A DNA stretch of 64,000 bases from Epiperipatus broadwayi. Taxonomy: Eukaryota > Onychophora > Udeonychophora > Euonychophora > Peripatidae. The stretch spans positions 2,110,001 to 2,174,000 of the forward strand of contig JAQFVV010012435.1 of the NCBI GenBank assembly GCA_028023455.1, given 5' to 3'. Positions 11,427 to 22,626 of the stretch are shown in pieces (the first letter of the stretch is position 1; each line of letters starts with the position of its first letter). The translations under genes were made by a program, and so were the position numbers. The notes under the pieces are model-generated. The model was not told the origin of the DNA and searched no databases. It saw nothing but the letters and a program-made list of their open reading frames with translations.

Positions 11427-11688
11427 AAATACAATTTATCCAAACCACTTCAAACACTTTTTAGCAAAATTCTTTACTTGTACATATACATACACCTACG
11501 TTTTGATTGACTTGCAGTTTTCTTCAGAGCCAGTTTATTTTAGTCTCTTAAAAAAAAAAAAAAAAACTAAAATAAAATAAACTGGCTCTGAAGAGGACTT
11601 CAGGTCAGTTGAAACATAGGTGTATGTATATGTACAAATAAAGAGTTTTGCTAAAAAGTGTTTGAAGTGGTTTGGATAAATTGTATTT
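11427..11688. mobile_element. Foldback element with poly-A spacer and CTGAAGA/GAAAC core
   Basis: Arms of about 120 bp (11427-11550 and 11567-11688) are reverse complements separated by a 16-base A run. The arms contain ATACAATTTATCCAAACCAC, TGTACATATACATACACCTA and AAACTGGCTCTGAAGA. In the right arm the core reads CTCTGAAGAGGACTTCAGG then TCAGTTGAAACATAGG. The A run lies exactly at the centre, as if two copies had joined tail to tail at a poly-A. No frame. Confidence 0.82.
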
Positions 11689-12124
11689 ATAGGATATTAC
11701 AGCAAAATAAAGAAAAGTGTGATTTTCATAACATAAATTGTTTTTATTTAACTTAGAAATCTGTTTGTCTGATTATTTAGTTTAAATCTTGAAACTGATC
11801 TTTAACATACTTTTATCTAATGGGTTTTCTTTCAAATTTTATGCATGTGTTAAGTATTGATGACAATGCAATAATTCGGGATAGTCCATCTGCTTTTTCA
11901 GTCTAACAGTATTGGCAGGTTGACTTCAAACTGTGTTGATATTGATTCAGTAAGTTTTCAGGGATGTGCAATAGATATCCATATACTTTTTAAAAATACA
12001 TTTTCATTAAATTGTATGAACTAATTCGCTAAAAAGCACATGTAGTTAAGTAAAAGAAAAAAAAGAAAATGGATGACCCCCAGACCACGTAGTGAAGATA
12101 GCTCTTCCTTAGCACCATCTTAGA
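11689..12124. other. Featureless interval
   Basis: No gene or repeat recognised. Confidence 0.45.
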
Positions 12125-12477
12125 CATGACCCCTACAGATATAGGAACCATTGAAGATGACAGATTTCTTTCCCTACAAGGAATACAACCCAACAAATCT
12201 ATTAAATGCAATAATCTTAGAAAATTAAGATCAGAACTTTAAGGAGATCATTCTCATATTGGGAGACCATTAAAAAATTTATCACCAGACCTAACTGAAT
12301 CAGACAACTCAGACCCCACTGATCATGCAGAAAAGAAAAGTAGGAAATCCTGGACTAGTAAAGATCTAATACCAAAAGAAAGAAATAACAGTCAAACCAA
12401 CCTGAAGCCTACAGCATCTACAAATAGGTCCATGAAACCTAAAGTGGAATGTCACTCACCACTGTGCCACTTAAGAT
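12125..12477 (+). pseudogene. Unassigned coding relic, one internal stop
   Basis: From the ATG at about 12126 a frame reads with a single internal TAA (about 12239) until TGA at about 12475, some 115 codons. It includes TPTDIGTIEDDRFLSLQGIQ, PLKNLSPDLTESDNSDPTDH, and AEKKSRKSWTSKDLIPKE. The sequence is hydrophilic and Ser/Thr/Asn/Lys-rich with more C than its surroundings, which suggests former coding function. No domain is recognised. A LINE ORF1-type or gag-like disordered region is one possibility, a processed host pseudogene another. Confidence 0.35.
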
Positions 12478-13657
12478 GAGAAAAATATCTATTAAATATA
12501 TTATTTTGAAGAGCTATGACCTACATTAGAACATGACCAAAAAGATTCTACTCTTTTGCTTTGTTAAAAAATCTTTCACCTAATTACTACCCAAAAATGT
12601 AAACCTTAGATACAATAAAGATTTTTTATCTTTTTTTTTTTTTAAAAAAAAAAAACTGCTTTCATAAACACAGAAATCTTGTAAACAATCATTAGTGTGT
12701 GATAATTTAATTTCACATACTGGAAATATGTTGGCATTATTTTGACTGTTATTTTTTAAAAAAAAAAAAAAAGTTTTGAATACAAAAATCCATTGCAAAA
12801 TATCCAAATACTAAAAAATAATTTATATAAAAACATTTTAGAAAAAATTCTTTTGTTTAATGTGATAAGCAAGACACTAAAAAAACAAAAAAAATATTTT
12901 TTTTTCTTCAATCACACAACTTTAACTAAAACTTTAATATATAATTTTTTTCTACAGTGCAGGCTTTTTCATACCTGCACTCCAATATGTAAATATAAGG
13001 GGTTTGAACTCAGACTTCACATGACTCTCAACTATCCACACTATCTCATACTGCTGACACACTTGATCACACACATGTCGAAAAGATAAATTATCACCAA
13101 TATATGTATTTTGTGCTAAACCAGCACTAGTCAGTTGGTCCAGATTGTCATCTCCACACATATATGCAATCAATTCTCAGCTTATATTAGGATCCAAGAG
13201 TTTCCTTTCTTTAAATAATTTAATCACTATTTTAAAAGCTAATGATTGAATTAACTAATTTATGGATACTCCATAGTGTTATTTCAAGTCACATATACAT
13301 TTTTTATTGATTTTTAGTGCATTATTGATAAAATTAGATAAAAACATTAAAAAAATTTATATATTTATTATTTAATTGATTTCTTTTAATAAATTTATAT
13401 TTGAGAGCCATGTATTTTAATGAAAAACTTTGTGAGACTCACATTGAATAATAAGCAAATAGAAAATATTAATGATTCTTTCAGGTATTTGATAAACCAC
13501 ATCCATGCAGTTTCCTGTTAAGTGATCATAAACAATTTTCTTTTATTCTCAAAAATATTTGTATTAATAATGATAATTATTATCTTTGAAACCCCAAAAT
13601 ATTGTGATTAAACATCTATAGTATAATCGCTAAACATTTGAAAGTTATCTTGCATTT
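12478..13657. other. Interval rich in A and T homopolymers
   Basis: Contains back-to-back T and A runs near 12630-12655 and an A run near 12759. These are likely relics of retroposon tails. No gene recognised. Confidence 0.45.
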
Positions 13658-13962
13658 ACCATATAATACTAAATTATCCATGCAATTTACTACTTGTACA
13701 CAGTGTTTTATTTACCACTCTTTTTACATTTTACATTTTTGATTGCTCCAGCAATTTTCTTCAGAATTTTATATCTAAAAAAGGGTGGTAAATAAAGCTT
13801 TGTGTAACAATAGTAAAGTGCATGCTAAGTTGAGGCTAAGAGATATAAAGTTCTGAAGAAGATTGCTGGGGCAATCAAAACTGTAAACTGTAAAAAAAGG
13901 ATGGTAGATAAAGCATTGTGTAACAGTAGCAAAGTGCATGGACAATTTAATATTATATGGTA
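13658..13962. mobile_element. Foldback element with three copies of an end motif
   Basis: ACCATATAATACTAAATTAT at 13658 is mirrored by the complement of the sequence ending near 13962. The arms also share the GATTGC..CAGCAAT..TCTTCAGAA block. A third, internal copy of the end motif (GGTGGTAAATAAAG, TTTGTGTAACAATAGTAAAG) lies at about 13781-13822, in the same orientation as the right arm. The core on the right arm is TTCTGAAGAAGATTGCTGGG then GCAATCAAAACTG, with a 6-bp stem GATTGC/GCAATC. It is related in its core to the elements at 8892 and 11427. Confidence 0.78.
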
Positions 13963-14368
13963 TACATTTGGTAATGCAATAAGAAAGAATAGTTATTATA
14001 TCTTGAATTTATTAGCACTTAATTTTTGAGATAAAACTTACATGGCTGATATTATGATTTTAAAATCTTTCTTAGAAAATGCAACTAAGAATATTTATTT
14101 TATTAGATTTTTATATTATTGATGATAAAGATATTGGAAAATTGTATAGTATATACTCATGGATTTTTACACCTGTAAATTAAAAACAGTTTCATTTATT
14201 TGCCAGCATATATTCATGGTCCATGAAATTTAGAAGATATTTTGATGCTCTAAATCTGAAAGTACTTTTAAAAAAAATAAACTTAAAGTGGAGCTAATGT
14301 TTTGCCCATCAAACTCTTTAGCAATGAAAATTTTATTTTATCTAAATAAATATTCATTAAATCTTTAT

Positions 14369-14413
14369 ATTCTTATTAAATATTTTTATTGAATTTCTTA
14401 TTAAATATTTTTA
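14369..14413 (+). repeat. Short tandem duplication, about 23-bp unit
   Basis: TTCTTATTAAATATTTTTAT is followed at once by a second copy. Simple A+T-rich tandem duplication. Confidence 0.7.
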
Positions 14414-14493
14414 TTGATTTTTTTTTTATACTTCATAGTCTCTGCTTTCAGTTCTTTATTTTTTAAACATATTCTAATTGTGTCTTTTATTAT

Positions 14494-14567
14494 TGCTCTG
14501 CATTTTCTAATAGCAGGAAATATTTACATTTGCTCTGCATTTTCTAATAGCAGGAAATATTTACATT
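14494..14567 (+). repeat. Exact tandem duplication, 37-bp unit
   Basis: A 37-base unit starting TGCTCTGCATTTTCTAATAG is repeated twice without a visible difference (14494-14530 and 14531-14567), indicating a recent slippage or duplication event. Confidence 0.9.
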
Positions 14568-17135
14568 TAGTTAGCCTTTCATGAGTTTTACAGACAGTGT
14601 ATTTATTGTTTAGAAATAATTGATATCCTCTAATCTATAAAAAGAAATAATAATAGTTTCATTATATAAACAAGTAATAGGATTCTTACTTAACTCACTT
14701 CTGGATGACATTAGTCTTCATTGATTAAAATGAACACTAGTTGATAATGCTATTTTATTCCCAGATTAATTTCTGGCTTTAATCTTTGTCAGTGAGGACA
14801 TGGGATTCAAAATTAGAGCAAATTCTTATATGTTTATAACAATCATATTTAACTTCTCTATTTTATTAAGCATCCTAAAAAAATTTTACACTATTTTCTC
14901 ACTGATGAAAACAACAACTATGAATTAGTTCGAGTGGAGATATTAATGTTACAATGTAATCTCATTTGGTTATTTAAGATATCAGCAGATGACTCTTAAA
15001 TAGCATCGAGAGATCTGCTCCTGAAAATGTAAGTTAAGAATAAATTGAGAAAGTCATATGTTTTATTGTGTGAATATGATTATTCTAAAAATAGTTATTG
15101 TATTTTAAATACTTAATGCATTTATAAGTGTGTGGATACATCTTTGCACATTGTTCTATGAAGTTACAGAGGCTTATCATTTTGATGAATGTTGATGTGA
15201 TAAATGGATCCATTGTTGTTAATTAATCAGCTGAAAAGTAGGAATTATGACTTCTCTGAGCTTTATTGTAAATGACACTATATTCAAGCAATAGATTTGA
15301 TTATCATTGGTTTTAGCTTACCAATTATTTTTACTTCAATTAGCATGGAAATGAAGTTATGCATATGTTGGCTATTTTTGTTTGTTCATAGTCATAATTA
15401 AGCAAAAGAAGTAATGATTATTTGATGTTTTACATCTTCATAAGGGACTTAAAACACGATGATTCTGAAGTTAAATTTTATGTATGAAGTTGTTTGTGAT
15501 ATGAAAAAAAAAATAAGAAGGAAATTAAGTTATGTAATATATAATTTTAATTTGTCAGATATAATTTTAAATTTAAAAAAAAACAATTTGTTTACTACTT
15601 CTGTCTGCATTACAGAGGGCTTATTGATCAGCATTAACTTGGAAAAAAAAAGTCAAACGAGAAGGGGCTAATGTTATCAGAAGACAAGTCTTGTGCAAAG
15701 TGCTTATGAAAGTTCCATCAGCAAACACTGAATCCTGTCAAAGTTATTGATTGTCTAAGTAAGGCAGCCATTTTGCCAAAATTGATGATTTTTAAAAATG
15801 AGTTTGCAGCCAGTTGTGCAGAAATGAAATATAATAGTTCATATTTTAAAATTAGTGAGAAAATGTATTCCAAAAGAAGAAATATCCAAACTATTAGATT
15901 TCAATGTGACATTTATGTTTTCTGAAATTTTATTCATGTAAATTTTATGTGGTTTCTTTCCGACAATCAATCAAACACCAACTGGAATTAAGGTTGGTCA
16001 AAAATAGTTTAAAAGACTTGGAAAAAGAATATAAAATTTACTTTTCAAATTATTCTTTATTTAAACACACACATACACAAAAGAATTATTTAATGTATAT
16101 TTTGTTCATTATATTGCTGCCGAATTTAAGCATATGTATACATACATTGTAATTGATAAGTTTTTTTTTTTTTTTAATTAGGAACTTTTATATTTTATAT
16201 TGTAATGCTATAGCTTTATCGAAATTTATATTTGCATATATCTTATTGAGATAAGAGTGAGCGACGACTTTTCTTTGAGGGCTCGGAGATATCTTTACTA
16301 TTAATACACCATTTTAATATTTAATTAATGCGAAAATGTTTTAACTATTAGAACTTAGCATTTTGAATCTGTCTTTTATCCAAGTTGATGAAAATAACTA
16401 ATCCTGAGAAGATGGAGTGGTTCTTATATCTTAATTGTAAAAACAAAGCTTAGTGAAAGTTAAGAGTTTTTATTCTGAAAGTCTGACAAATATCAAAACT
16501 TCGCTTATTTCAATTTACTTACATACGTGAAACACATGTACGCAAAACTTCATTCTTCTTTTATTTAAAAAAAGATAGTCATCATTTAAGTAATTGAGTT
16601 TATTTGATTTTAAATATAATCCAAAATGAGTTAACGATAATAATAAATAGTTATTTTACATTATTTTATGCCATACACGTTAATTATATAACTATTTGTG
16701 ATATTAATATTTTTAAGTTGCTGTTTTTGTTTTTTTTATTAATGCAGTTTTTAACGATTTTTTTTATTGCCTTATAATGTTGTAAGTTTTTAATTCATTA
16801 GATTAACTATTAAATAATTTAGGAAGCTAGTAGTGATTTATTATTCTATGTTCTTATTTTATTGTAAGATTTCGTAATTATATGATTTTATTTTTTCTGT
16901 TAACATCTTATTTAGATTTTTTTTTTTCATTTTAATGCTAAACATTAACCGATGTTTAATCACATATATAAATTCATGAGAATATATGTTTGTCAGCAAG
17001 GCTGTCATGTGTTTTCATGTGAATGCATGCCATGTGTCAAATTCACAACCAATTAAGAGAAAACTATTACGTTTGATCATAATGCTATCAAATTGTCAAT
17101 TGAAAAAAAAACGAAAAAACTTGAAGTTTGTTTTG
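14568..17135. other. Featureless 2.5-kb interval
   Basis: Short open frames at 15459-15671 and 15949-16152 lack domain-like text and have base composition like their surroundings. A less A+T-rich patch at 16250-16300 is unexplained. No gene called. Confidence 0.45.
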
Positions 17136-17333
17136 CAAAAACTTGAGTTCTGCAAGTTAATATGAAAAGACATAAGAAAAAACAAATTTATATTTAATAG
17201 CACTAACCTAGCTTTTGGCAGATTCTTGCAAGAAACTTAGTGCAGGATAAAATGTCGCAGTTGAGAATCCAAATATATAGTGGATTTTCTTACACCTTTT
17301 CATATTAACATGCATATCTTAAGTTTTTGAGTA
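17136..17333. repeat. Imperfect inverted repeat, about 45-bp arms
   Basis: AAAAACTTGAGTTCTGCAAG plus TTAATATGAAAAGACATAAG at 17136-17182 is mirrored by the complement of 17286-17333 (TTTTCTTACACCTTTTCATA, TTAACATGCATATCTTAAG). The spacer is about 100 bases. Probably a small non-autonomous DNA element. Confidence 0.6.
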
Positions 17334-18497
17334 TTACATAGCTATAATGTTGGATATTTAAATTTGTTTCTATAAATAAATAACTATACCTAACTAAACT
17401 GTAATTTATATTATGAGATTTTATGCAAAAGAAGTAATTCAACTCTTTATATTTGATAATCCATAATTTTGAAGCATTTTATGCAAAGGAAGTATTTCCA
17501 CTCATTAATAAATATAATTTTTTTTTTACGAAACAGTTGTTCATAATGCTGTCAAATTTACATAACAAATATAACAGGTATATTTAAAAAAATTAAATTT
17601 TAACTTAGCTTTACGAATACCTTACTGTGTACATTTCTGAAGTGGACCAAACAGGCCAGCTTATTACAAACATTTTTTCAGTGATGAATTTCTCAAATTT
17701 ATTTATATAATATTAAATTTTTTTAATTTAATTTACATTTAATCTTAAAAATAATTTGTTAAAGCAACCAATTAAAAAAACTATGGCCTCATAAGCTGGT
17801 TACATCTGGTAAATATATAATTAATGTTACTAGATGTATTATGAATCCAAATTTATGTTAGCTAAATACTCAAAAAGAATAATGTGCTTACTGCTAATGA
17901 TGTGTTGAATCTAAATAGTAATGTTTTTAAATGATATTCAAATTAATGAGTGTGTGGTTTTTTTAAAAAAACAACTGATATTTGGATCATTATTATTATT
18001 CCAAAGGCCACTAATGTTTATGATCATATAGAAACAACCAATATTTGTTTTATATTTATTATTAAAAACATTTTTTTAAATTAAGTAAAATAATTTTGAA
18101 ACATATAAAATGCCTTTAGAAACAACAAATCTATTTTATAAAAAAAAGATGTCATTTTGGACAAGTTAATTCTGCAAATGGATCTTCAAATTATAGAACT
18201 TTCTATAAAAATAAAAATATAAATTTATTATCTTTTTATCAGAGGCATTCAACAAAAATTCAGTGCAAAATATTATTACAGAGACCATTCAAATGTTTCC
18301 AGGGATGTGTTCAGGAAGTGTTGTAGCAACATCTCTTATAATGTAGGCGAATTGTTAAATTAGTGTCATGTTAAAAATGCCTAGCGTTAACATTTGTTGT
18401 AAGAAATTTTATTTCATCTAAATTGAGAATGGGCATAACAAACTGTTAAATAAAGTTAAATAAGATAAATATATCTTAGTTTATAAGCAATGAGATT
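17334..18497. other. Interval with a weak 34-base direct repeat
   Basis: ATTTTATGCAAAAGAAGTAA near 17420 recurs with changes as ATTTTATGCAAAGGAAGTAT near 17480. Nothing else recognised. Confidence 0.45.
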
Positions 18498-18790
18498 ATG
18501 GGCAAAAATGTTAAAAGATTAAGAATGATAGTTAATTATGAAATAATAGACTTAAGACTTTTAATTAGCAATTTATTATCTGTTGATAGAAATAATGATA
18601 AGTATATAAAATTAAAAATTGAAATTATAAGAAATAGACTTGTAAATGTTTGTTGGAAATGTGTCTTTATTTGGAATGGATGCTTAGAGAAAAGATTTGA
18701 GGCTTTTCAGATATGGATTTGGAAGAGCATAGTAAAAGACAAATTTGAATGAGAAGATAACGGTTGAAATGTTAATGAGTAAAAAAAAAA
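18498..18790 (+). pseudogene. RTE-like LINE C-terminal relic
   Basis: The frame at 18498-18752 ends with ...CVFIWNGCLEKRFEAFQIWI and WKSIVKDKFE. After a one-base frame slip the text continues NEKITVEMLMSK. This matches the post-RT region of RTE-type LINEs, often annotated as 'craniofacial development protein 2-like', whose pattern is LYG.E.W.....KR.EAFE.W..RR..K..(W/F).(E/D)K(V/I)T.E..L. Upstream text (LRLLISNLLSVDRNNDKYI) fits the helix-rich part before it. The copy is truncated at both ends and frameshifted, so it is inactive. Confidence 0.68.
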
Positions 18791-21700
18791 AAAGGTATTT
18801 TTTTAAAGAAATTGTGAAATATAAAAGAATTTGGAATTAGAATAAAGTCAAAAGCTTAGACACACTGATGAATAAATTACAATAATCTGTGGACAATATG
18901 AGAACAAGAAGTTGATGATCTAAAAAAGTAATTGTTATGATTTTTTAAAAAAACAGATCAGGTCTTTTTCAGTAAAATTATCAAAATAATGAGCTGAGCC
19001 TGTCTCTTGTTATAAAACTGATGAAGGTGGTTAAGTTGTAGCCATCTAAAATTGATTCCAGTATAAGAAAATATCTCCAGTTCAGTAGATCTGTTTGTTT
19101 CTTAGGTATTAAAGCAATCTTTATTATATATATATAAAACATCTATTTCTGAATTTATGACAGATAAATATGCTTCATTTATATGATATATTGTTAAGTA
19201 AATAGTTGTGAATGTATATGATCATAAATCTTATGTGAATTAGTTCTTACTTTCTCTATTTTGGAAAGTTTTATAAATATTCTATCCCTCTAATCAGATT
19301 CAAGGTATGTTCCAGGTCACCGATCTTGAATTTGGTGGCCAGGCTATCTCAGTTTTACCCTCATTATTTGCTGGTTATTGAAATGACGTGATTACGGCCA
19401 CAAATACTGTCCTGTGTGTTGCTTTGTTGGTAATCTAGTTAAGGGAAGGGGATAAATTGAATTTGATGAGCTAGAAATATCCGAACACTGGTTTGAATAG
19501 TTGATTAATTATTTTTTTAAAAATGTCTTTCATAAACTTATATTAGGGCTTTCTTTTTTTTTTTCCTTCAGATTTTATGTGAATTATTCAATTATTGATT
19601 TCATAAATCAATATTTCCGAATCATGCTACTGAATTTACCATCTTTCCAAATAACGTATTTACTTAATTACAGAGTGATGAATAAGTCGTTATGGTTACT
19701 ATGGAAATGATGGCTATGATTAGAGTTCATCTAGAAAAGTAATAAAACTAACAACATTATTTTATAAAATATATTTTTAGAAGCAAATAGTGTATATAAA
19801 ACTTTGATGTGAAGACAGTTAAATGTCTAATCCTGGGGAAACGAAAGTGGCATGATTAATATGATCTAGATTGCTTTTTTTAATCATTTAGATAAAGCAA
19901 AAGAATAACGAATTGTTATTAAGAGTAAATCGTAAAACATTTAATAGATGTTAAGTAGATTTTATATATACTTTTTAATAATGTAATTGATAATAATATC
20001 TAAGAGTGCGGGCATATATGTATGTATGTGTTTTCTCCAAATATATGTGTTCTTACAATATATATATTCTAACCTCCTCCCGTATCCTTCACCCTTCGCT
20101 CCATAATAATAACAACAACATGCCAAAAGTATGTTAAATATTCCGGATTTTCGTTACTTATTTATTTCCGGTCAATAATAATTAACATTAATAATAATTC
20201 CGGGTTCTTTAGCTCAGTCTATTAAATATATCATTATGATTTAAATAAAATAATTACTAGCTCAGAATTTTATAAAATCTAATCGTGTCTATGAAATAAA
20301 TCAACACAAATATCTTTTATTATTCCCATGAGACCTGGAGCAACGACAAAGGAACAAGAAGAGATATCATTGAGATACTATCCCAATGGCATACGAACAC
20401 TATCATAAATAATTGACTAATAGCATTCTTACGACTTTTAAAACTTTTATCATATCTTAATATTTTTAAAACAAAATCTAGCTCACATATAATAAATTAA
20501 TTAAATAAAATAGAGTTAAATTAATCAAATCATATCACATCAAATAGATAAATCGATAAGTAAATAAATAATTAAATTAAATCTCAGGTTTATAAATTGT
20601 AATTAAAACTGATTTTATATTGCCATAGTCAACTATGATAAGGGAATTTTATGTCATAGTTCACTACGTAATAAATAACTAATTAATAATAACAATGACA
20701 ATAATAGAGTAATATAATCCTCTTTTCTTTCTAGATGTATTAAATATTTTCGTGGTAATATTTATCAATCCGATAATCAAAAGTTTTGTGGTAACGTTCG
20801 CATATATTTTACTTAAGTATTGTGGCAATCAAGTTATGACCAATATCTGTTCTAATTATACTTCTTTCATTTCATCATGTAAATAAAATAAAATAAATTA
20901 TTAAAATTTCTAATGTTTATTTATTTTGTGCAAAATCTTAAATATGTTTAATTATAAACGTGCGTTGTGATTTCATGCATTTCATGTGTAGGAAAAACAA
21001 CAACCAAGACACAAAGCTTACTAATAAAATTTTATAACAATTTATTAACATTATAACAAGTAACAATTTGTACATTATTTACAGCGGATATCCCTATTTA
21101 CTTATTACAAACTCTTTTATTTCTACCCGTTGATGTCTTAACATTATTATTATCTAAATTTATTTTACCCTTTTACCATTAATAATTACAAAAATATATT
21201 TCACAATATTATTATCTTCAGATACATGTTTTGAGCTTAGTTTAATACACAAACTTCTATCTATTAAAATTTTCTATTAACATTTATATCCTTATAATTG
21301 CAGGTTTATATTTCTATAAAATCTTTACTTTTATGTAAAATTATACAAAATTGCAAAATTCTAATTATATTCTTGTTAGTATGGAATCCTACAGAATTTA
21401 ATCCTTATGACAGTTTGATGTTCAGTTTTATCATCGATCATATAATAATTATTAGTCAAATTATTGATCCTATCCCAAGCTTTATATAGCAATTAACGTC
21501 ATCCACACACCATGTACAAATACACATTTTTTTATTATACATTTTAAATCATTTCGTCACACAAAACGTACAATCTCTTTTATTAAAATATCACGTGCAA
21601 TATTACAAAACCTTATTATTGCTTTAAAACTTAATTCTAAGGTTTTAAGTTCTTTTTTCTTTTAAATTACATCATATGATTCTCCATCTTTTATAATACT

Positions 21701-22573
21701 TATACTTTCACTTTGTACTTATACAATTCTACTTTACTCTAGTAAACAACTATTCTTACCTAACTACTATCTAACTTACTTTCTATCTTATGTATCATTT
21801 CTATAAAATTATCTCCCTGACGATGTATTTTCTTGAAATCAAGATAGCGAAGATATAGATGCATTGGATCAAAATAAACAAGATATTATCCTTTATAAAA
21901 CTTAGACAATCATGGCACAGTGAATTTAAGGACGCCATAGAGGAGTGACTTTTATCTGTCTATCTGCCTCTAATATTGGAAGGATGCTAAAGCTATTTCT
22001 TCAGCTTCATCACATCAGAAAGTTTCAAAGATATGTAAAGACACTGTCCAGAATATATGTGCTCAGTTATAGGGCTAGGTTATCTATACTGTAGTCACAC
22101 AAATTATTATGATCTCCATATTTCATTCCTTATAGTTCAATAAAACATCCTCTTGGTTTCCTTTGACATCAGTACTCCCAAGTCACTATCTAATTGATTT
22201 CTTCAGATTCATCTCTACATTACATCGACAAATTCTCTGTCAACTTTGCTAATAATAATAAAATTCATTTTTAATATAACTATACAGCTATTCTTAAGAA
22301 AATTCTTTACTATACTTCTCGTACATTTCTATCTTTATTGTTCTAAACTATTTAGATATTTTCAATATAAATTCAAAAGAATCATAATTAATATGTTACT
22401 TATTATTACTTATTTTAAATTATTTATTGCATCATTTTAAAGTTTTAATCTTAAATATGTTTGATGTTGGATAAATGTGTACTTATAACTTTTAACATCG
22501 TTCATACCTCATTCATTAATAGATGACCTAAAAAAAAAATTACATTACATATTACCAATAATATTAAAATTAC
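18791..22573. other. Featureless 3.8-kb interval
   Basis: A+T-rich sequence. Slightly less biased patches at 19300-19470, 20080-20130, 20330-20400 and 21890-22200 hold no recognisable protein or repeat. A segment near 21819 (CTGACGATG ... GCGAAGATATAG) loosely resembles the foldback cores described elsewhere. Confidence 0.4.
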
Positions 22574-22626
22574 CAACGATCTCTATCCTCTGGATCGTAT
22601 TTGTAAACTTCTCCATTCCAGGACTT
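22574..22626 (-). other. Candidate 53-bp mini-exon or coding relic
   Basis: On the minus strand CTACCAG / exon / GTAATT delimits a 53-base segment containing SWNGEVYKYDPEDRDRW. The acceptor tract is weak and the donor only moderate. The text looks protein-like (charged and aromatic, with much lower A+T than its flanks), but I do not recognise a family. It could equally be a fragment of a decayed transposable element. Confidence 0.2.

Noticed and set aside
8892-13962. A functional hammerhead ribozyme in the foldback cores
   Set aside because: Helices I and III and the cleavage triplet cannot be drawn from the local sequence; in one copy the stem does not abut GAAA, and in another the G of GAAA is missing. 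Kept only as a motif observation.
21819-21862. A fourth core of the CTGANGA type (CTGACGATG ... GCGAAG)
   Set aside because: GAAG replaces GAAA, there is no foldback around it and spacing differs.
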